Source of the DNA: Sphingopyxis sp. MWB1 | GTDB taxonomy: Bacteria > Pseudomonadota > Alphaproteobacteria > Sphingomonadales > Sphingomonadaceae | DNA: 64,000 nt | Direction of reading: 5' to 3' | Assembly: GCF_000763945.1 (NCBI RefSeq) | Contig: NZ_JQFJ01000005.1 | Span: 226,137 to 290,136, forward strand | Shown: piece after piece, positions 61,302-64,000 of the stretch | Layout of the letters: each line of letters opens with the position of its first letter | How positions within the stretch are numbered: the stretch's first letter is position 1 | Notes under the pieces: model-generated | Database searches by the model: none | Seen by the model: only the letters and a program-made list of their open reading frames with translations | Told to the model about the DNA's origin: nothing | Position numbers and translations under genes: made by a program

Positions 61302-63131
61302 ATGGCAACCACCCCCGACCAGCCCGCTCCCGCCGCTGCGCCGCCCTTGGCGGCTACGACGAATGATGTGGCCCCGGCGCGCCGCAAACTCGGCAGCCTC
61401 CGGATGATCTGGCGCTATGCCAGCCGCTATCCGCTGCAATTGCTCGTCGCCGCCATCGCGCTTGGCGTCGCCGCGCTCGCGACGCTCGCCATTCCCTATC
61501 AGTTCAAGGAAATGATCGACTCGGGCTTTATCGCCCGGGGCGGCGATGTGGCCCCGCATTTCCGGCTCTTTTACGCCATCGTCCTCATCCTCGCCGTGGC
61601 GACGGCGCTGCGCTTCTATTTCGTCAGCTGGCTGGGCGAGCGCACGGTGGCTGATATCCGCCAGGCGGTGCAGCAGAATCTCCTTCGCCTTGCGCCCGGC
61701 TTCTTCGAGGAAAACCGCCCCTCCGAAATCGCCTCGCGCATGACGTCGGACACGGCGATCATCGAACAGGTCGTCGGCACCACCGTCTCGGTCGCCTTGC
61801 GCAATCTGGTGATCGGCATCGGCGGGATCATCTATCTCTTCACCCTGTCGCCCAAGCTGACCGGCGGGATCCTGCTCGGCATTCCGCTCATCATCATGCC
61901 GATCGTGCTGCTCGGGCGCCGCCTGCAAAATGTTTCGCGATCGAGCCAGGACCGCGTCGCCGATATCGGCGCCACCACTGCGGAGCAGTTGGGCGCAATG
62001 AAAATCGTTCAGGCCTTTGGGCAGGAAGCCCGCGAGGCTGGACGCTTCACGACCGCGGTCGAGGCCAATTTCGCCACCGCCAAGCGCCGCATCCGCCTGC
62101 GCGCCACGATCACCGCCGTGGTGATCGGCCTGCTCTTCGGCGCGATCACCACGCTGCTCTGGTATGGGGCCGAGGGCGTAGCGGCGGGCACGATCACCGG
62201 CGGCACCATCGCCGCTTTCGTCCTCACCGGCGGCCTCGTTGCGGGCGCCTTTGGCGCGCTTACCGAAGTCTATGGCGACTTGCTGCGCGCCGCCGGCTCC
62301 GCCGAACGGCTCAGCGAATTGCTCAGCGTCGAAGCCGCCATCGCGCCGCCCGCCAACCCGCGCGCCCTTCCTGAACCGCCGCAAGGAACGCTCGCCTTTG
62401 AAGGCGTGGAATTTCGCTATCCCACCCGTCCCGACGCCCCCGCGCTTCATGATTTCACCCTGCGGATCGCGCCGCGTGAAACGGTTGCCATCGTCGGTCC
62501 GTCGGGCGCAGGAAAATCGACGCTGTTTCAGCTCGCCGAACGTTTCTACGATCCGCAGCAGGGGCGCATCCTCCTCGACGGCGTCCCATTGACCGAAGCC
62601 GATCCGGCCGCAATCCGCGCGCGTATTGCGCTGGTCCCCCAGGAAATGGTGATCTTCGCCGCCACCGCGCGCGACAATCTGCGCTATGGCAATTGGGACG
62701 CAACCGACGATCAGCTTTGGGAGGCCGCACGGGCCGCCAATGCGGAGGATTTTCTGCGCCAGCTTCCCGAAGGCCTCGATACCTATATGGGTGAAGGCGG
62801 CGCGCGCTTGTCGGGCGGTCAGCGCCAGCGCATCGCCATTGCCCGCGCGCTGCTCCGCCAGGCGCCGCTGCTACTGCTCGACGAGGCCACCTCCGCGCTC
62901 GACGCCGAGTCCGAAAGGCTGGTGCAGGATGCGCTCGATGCCTTGATGCACGATCGGACCACCATCGTCATCGCCCACCGCCTCGCCACCGTCCGCGCCG
63001 CCGACCGCATCATTGTGATGGATGAGGGCCGCATCGTCGAAGAAGGGCGTCATGAGGACTTGGTTCGCGCCGAGGGCCTCTATGCCCGGCTCGCGCGTCT
63101 GCAATTTCAGGATAGCAGCGTCTCCGGCTGA
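61302..63131 (+). CDS. MsbA-like ABC exporter, fused permease and ATPase
   Basis: A 609-residue half-transporter that would work as a homodimer in the inner membrane. The N-terminal permease domain has six helices (about residues 45-325). It is followed by an ATPase with Walker A GPSGAGKSTLF, Q loop VPQEMVIFA, signature LSGGQRQRIAIARAL and Walker B LLLLDEATSALD, and the H-loop IAHRL. It belongs to the lipid/drug exporter class. The cargo is not evident. The 26-residue Pro/Ala-rich N-terminus is cytoplasmic. Confidence 0.93.
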   Translation: MATTPDQPAPAAAPPLAATTNDVAPARRKLGSLRMIWRYASRYPLQLLVAAIALGVAALATLAIPYQFKEMIDSGFIARGGDVAPHFRLFYAIVLILAVATALRFYFVSWLGERTVADIRQAVQQNLLRLAPGFFEENRPSEIASRMTSDTAIIEQVVGTTVSVALRNLVIGIGGIIYLFTLSPKLTGGILLGIPLIIMPIVLLGRRLQNVSRSSQDRVADIGATTAEQLGAMKIVQAFGQEAREAGRFTTAVEANFATAKRRIRLRATITAVVIGLLFGAITTLLWYGAEGVAAGTITGGTIAAFVLTGGLVAGAFGALTEVYGDLLRAAGSAERLSELLSVEAAIAPPANPRALPEPPQGTLAFEGVEFRYPTRPDAPALHDFTLRIAPRETVAIVGPSGAGKSTLFQLAERFYDPQQGRILLDGVPLTEADPAAIRARIALVPQEMVIFAATARDNLRYGNWDATDDQLWEAARAANAEDFLRQLPEGLDTYMGEGGARLSGGQRQRIAIARALLRQAPLLLLDEATSALDAESERLVQDALDALMHDRTTIVIAHRLATVRAADRIIVMDEGRIVEEGRHEDLVRAEGLYARLARLQFQDSSVSG

Positions 63132-63178
63132 ACTTTCAGAAGAATTGCGCCGTTACTCTGCCGTCAAAGGAATCTGCG

Positions 63179-63715
63179 ATGCTTTATGACCAAACCATCC
63201 CCGGCTATCATCAGGCGCTCACCGCCCTTTCGGGTGAGCTCGACAAGGCGTTGGACTGGGCGAAGGAACAGGGTCGAACGGAATCAGACTTGCTCGCCGC
63301 GCGTCTTGCGCCCGACATGGCGTCGTTCGCCACCCAGATCCGCTTCACCTGCATTCAGGCAGTCCAGCCTGCCGCGACACTGGGCGGTCAGACCCCGCCG
63401 TCCTTCGCCGATGATGCCGTCGATGTGGCAGGGCTACAGGTCCAGATTGCCAAGGCCATCGCCTTTATCGACGACATCGACCCCACCGCCTTTGGTAACG
63501 ACACCGAGCGTCAGGTCAGCCTCACGCTGGCTACCGGCATGGTCTTCGACTTGCCCGCCGCCATCTATGTCCGCGACTGGGCACACCCCCAATTTTATTT
63601 CCACCGCGTCACCGCCTATGCGATCCTGCGCCATCTCGGCGTCCCGCTCGGCAAGGCCGACTATGTCGCTTATATGATGCAGTATCTTCGCCCCGGCACC
63701 GCCCCCACTGCCTGA
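63179..63715 (+). CDS. DUF1993 family protein
   Basis: A 178-residue cytoplasmic protein of the DUF1993 family, predicted to be a four-helix bundle. Conserved parts are MLYDQTIPGYHQALTALSG, LAPDMASFATQIRFTCIQA and HPQFYFHRVTAYAILRHLG. Function is unknown in the family. It is 47 bases downstream of the ABC exporter and probably co-transcribed with it. Confidence 0.88.
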   Translation: MLYDQTIPGYHQALTALSGELDKALDWAKEQGRTESDLLAARLAPDMASFATQIRFTCIQAVQPAATLGGQTPPSFADDAVDVAGLQVQIAKAIAFIDDIDPTAFGNDTERQVSLTLATGMVFDLPAAIYVRDWAHPQFYFHRVTAYAILRHLGVPLGKADYVAYMMQYLRPGTAPTA

Positions 63716-64000
63716 CGTCCGCTAACACGCCCCGGCGCCCCGCCACCACTTTCTCCCTCCTCCTTCCGGACTTGATCCGAACCCAGGGAGGGTCAAAGCA
63801 GGCGCCAAGAAGGACAGCGGCACGCACCCCTGTTCCGCGGAAGCCCATCCGTGAGTTTCGCGTCCTTTCGTCACCGGGACCTGTTCCGTCTTATACTCAT
63901 CGCGTCCGCAGGCTGTCATTGCGAGCGCGGCAACGCCGGGCGAAGCAATCTCCCGTCAGCGCCTGGCACGAGATAGCCGGTGACACCCTCGCCTCTGGCG
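63716..64000. other. Non-coding end of window
   Basis: No open frame here shows a recognisable product or a good start site. The stretch contains a dispersed-repeat fragment (63914-63954) and short pyrimidine-rich runs. Whatever gene follows starts beyond the window. Confidence 0.6.
63914..63954 (+). repeat. Second copy of the dispersed-repeat fragment
   Basis: The sequence begins TGTCATTGCGAGCG and ends CGAAGCAATCTCCC. It shares the outer parts of the addB-start copy and of the common intergenic elements with CATTGCGAGCG...GAAGCAATC. The middle is expanded by about a dozen bases. Confidence 0.55.

Overview
The window is high-GC chromosomal DNA from an alphaproteobacterium, most likely a sphingomonad (Sphingopyxis or a close relative). 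The reasons are the Tol-Pal genes, the complete gsp operon, the paired TonB-dependent receptors of Xanthomonas/Caulobacter type, the AddAB recombinase, a DivL-type pseudokinase, and the AddA-AddB-MurU-AmgK-TsaE-DivL-AhcY order. There is no phage, IS element, transposase or CRISPR. The species is inferred from gene content only.

Layout. 1-3974 (+): tolQ (5' end missing), tolR, tolA, tolB, pal. 3975-15946 (-): a complete, tightly overlapping type II secretion operon, gspC-D-E-F-G-H-I-J-K-L-M-N-O. 16161-20507 (-): a TonB-dependent receptor preceded by a putative surface lipoprotein with a Pro-Thr linker. Both this pair and the gsp operon have four tandem 11-bp PhoB-like repeats upstream, which suggests one phosphate-regulated secretion and uptake system. 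20811-20897: tRNA-Leu(GAG).

21011-35106 is an amino-sugar or sugar-acid locus. The minus strand carries a NagX-like membrane acyltransferase, a GntR regulator, a flavin tryptophan-halogenase homologue, a TonB-dependent receptor, an SMP-30 lactonase, a GntP permease and a GH20 beta-hexosaminidase. Divergent from these is a coupled operon of an enolase-superfamily enzyme, RidA and a creatininase-family amidohydrolase. No nagA, nagB or nagK is present. I infer an oxidative, non-phosphorylating route through N-acetylglucosaminate to 2-keto-3-deoxygluconate. Candidate operators with the half-site ATTGGT(A/C)T lie at its promoters.

35117-44025 is mixed: an XRE/MmyB regulator, a secreted M1 aminopeptidase, a TetR regulator, a lipoprotein formylglycine-generating enzyme convergent with and overlapping its probable sulfatase client, a MaoC-type hydratase, and an aldehyde dehydrogenase ending in a textbook terminator. 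44125-58384 holds argJ (+), then on the minus strand a thioredoxin whose 3' end runs into argJ, addA, addB, murU, amgK, tsaE, divL (His to Tyr in the H-box) and ahcY. 58844-63715 holds a small exported TPR protein, an AlgH/YqgE protein, an intracellular PHA depolymerase, an MsbA-like ABC exporter and a DUF1993 protein. The last 285 bases have no convincing gene but carry a dispersed-repeat fragment that also appears at the start codon of addB.
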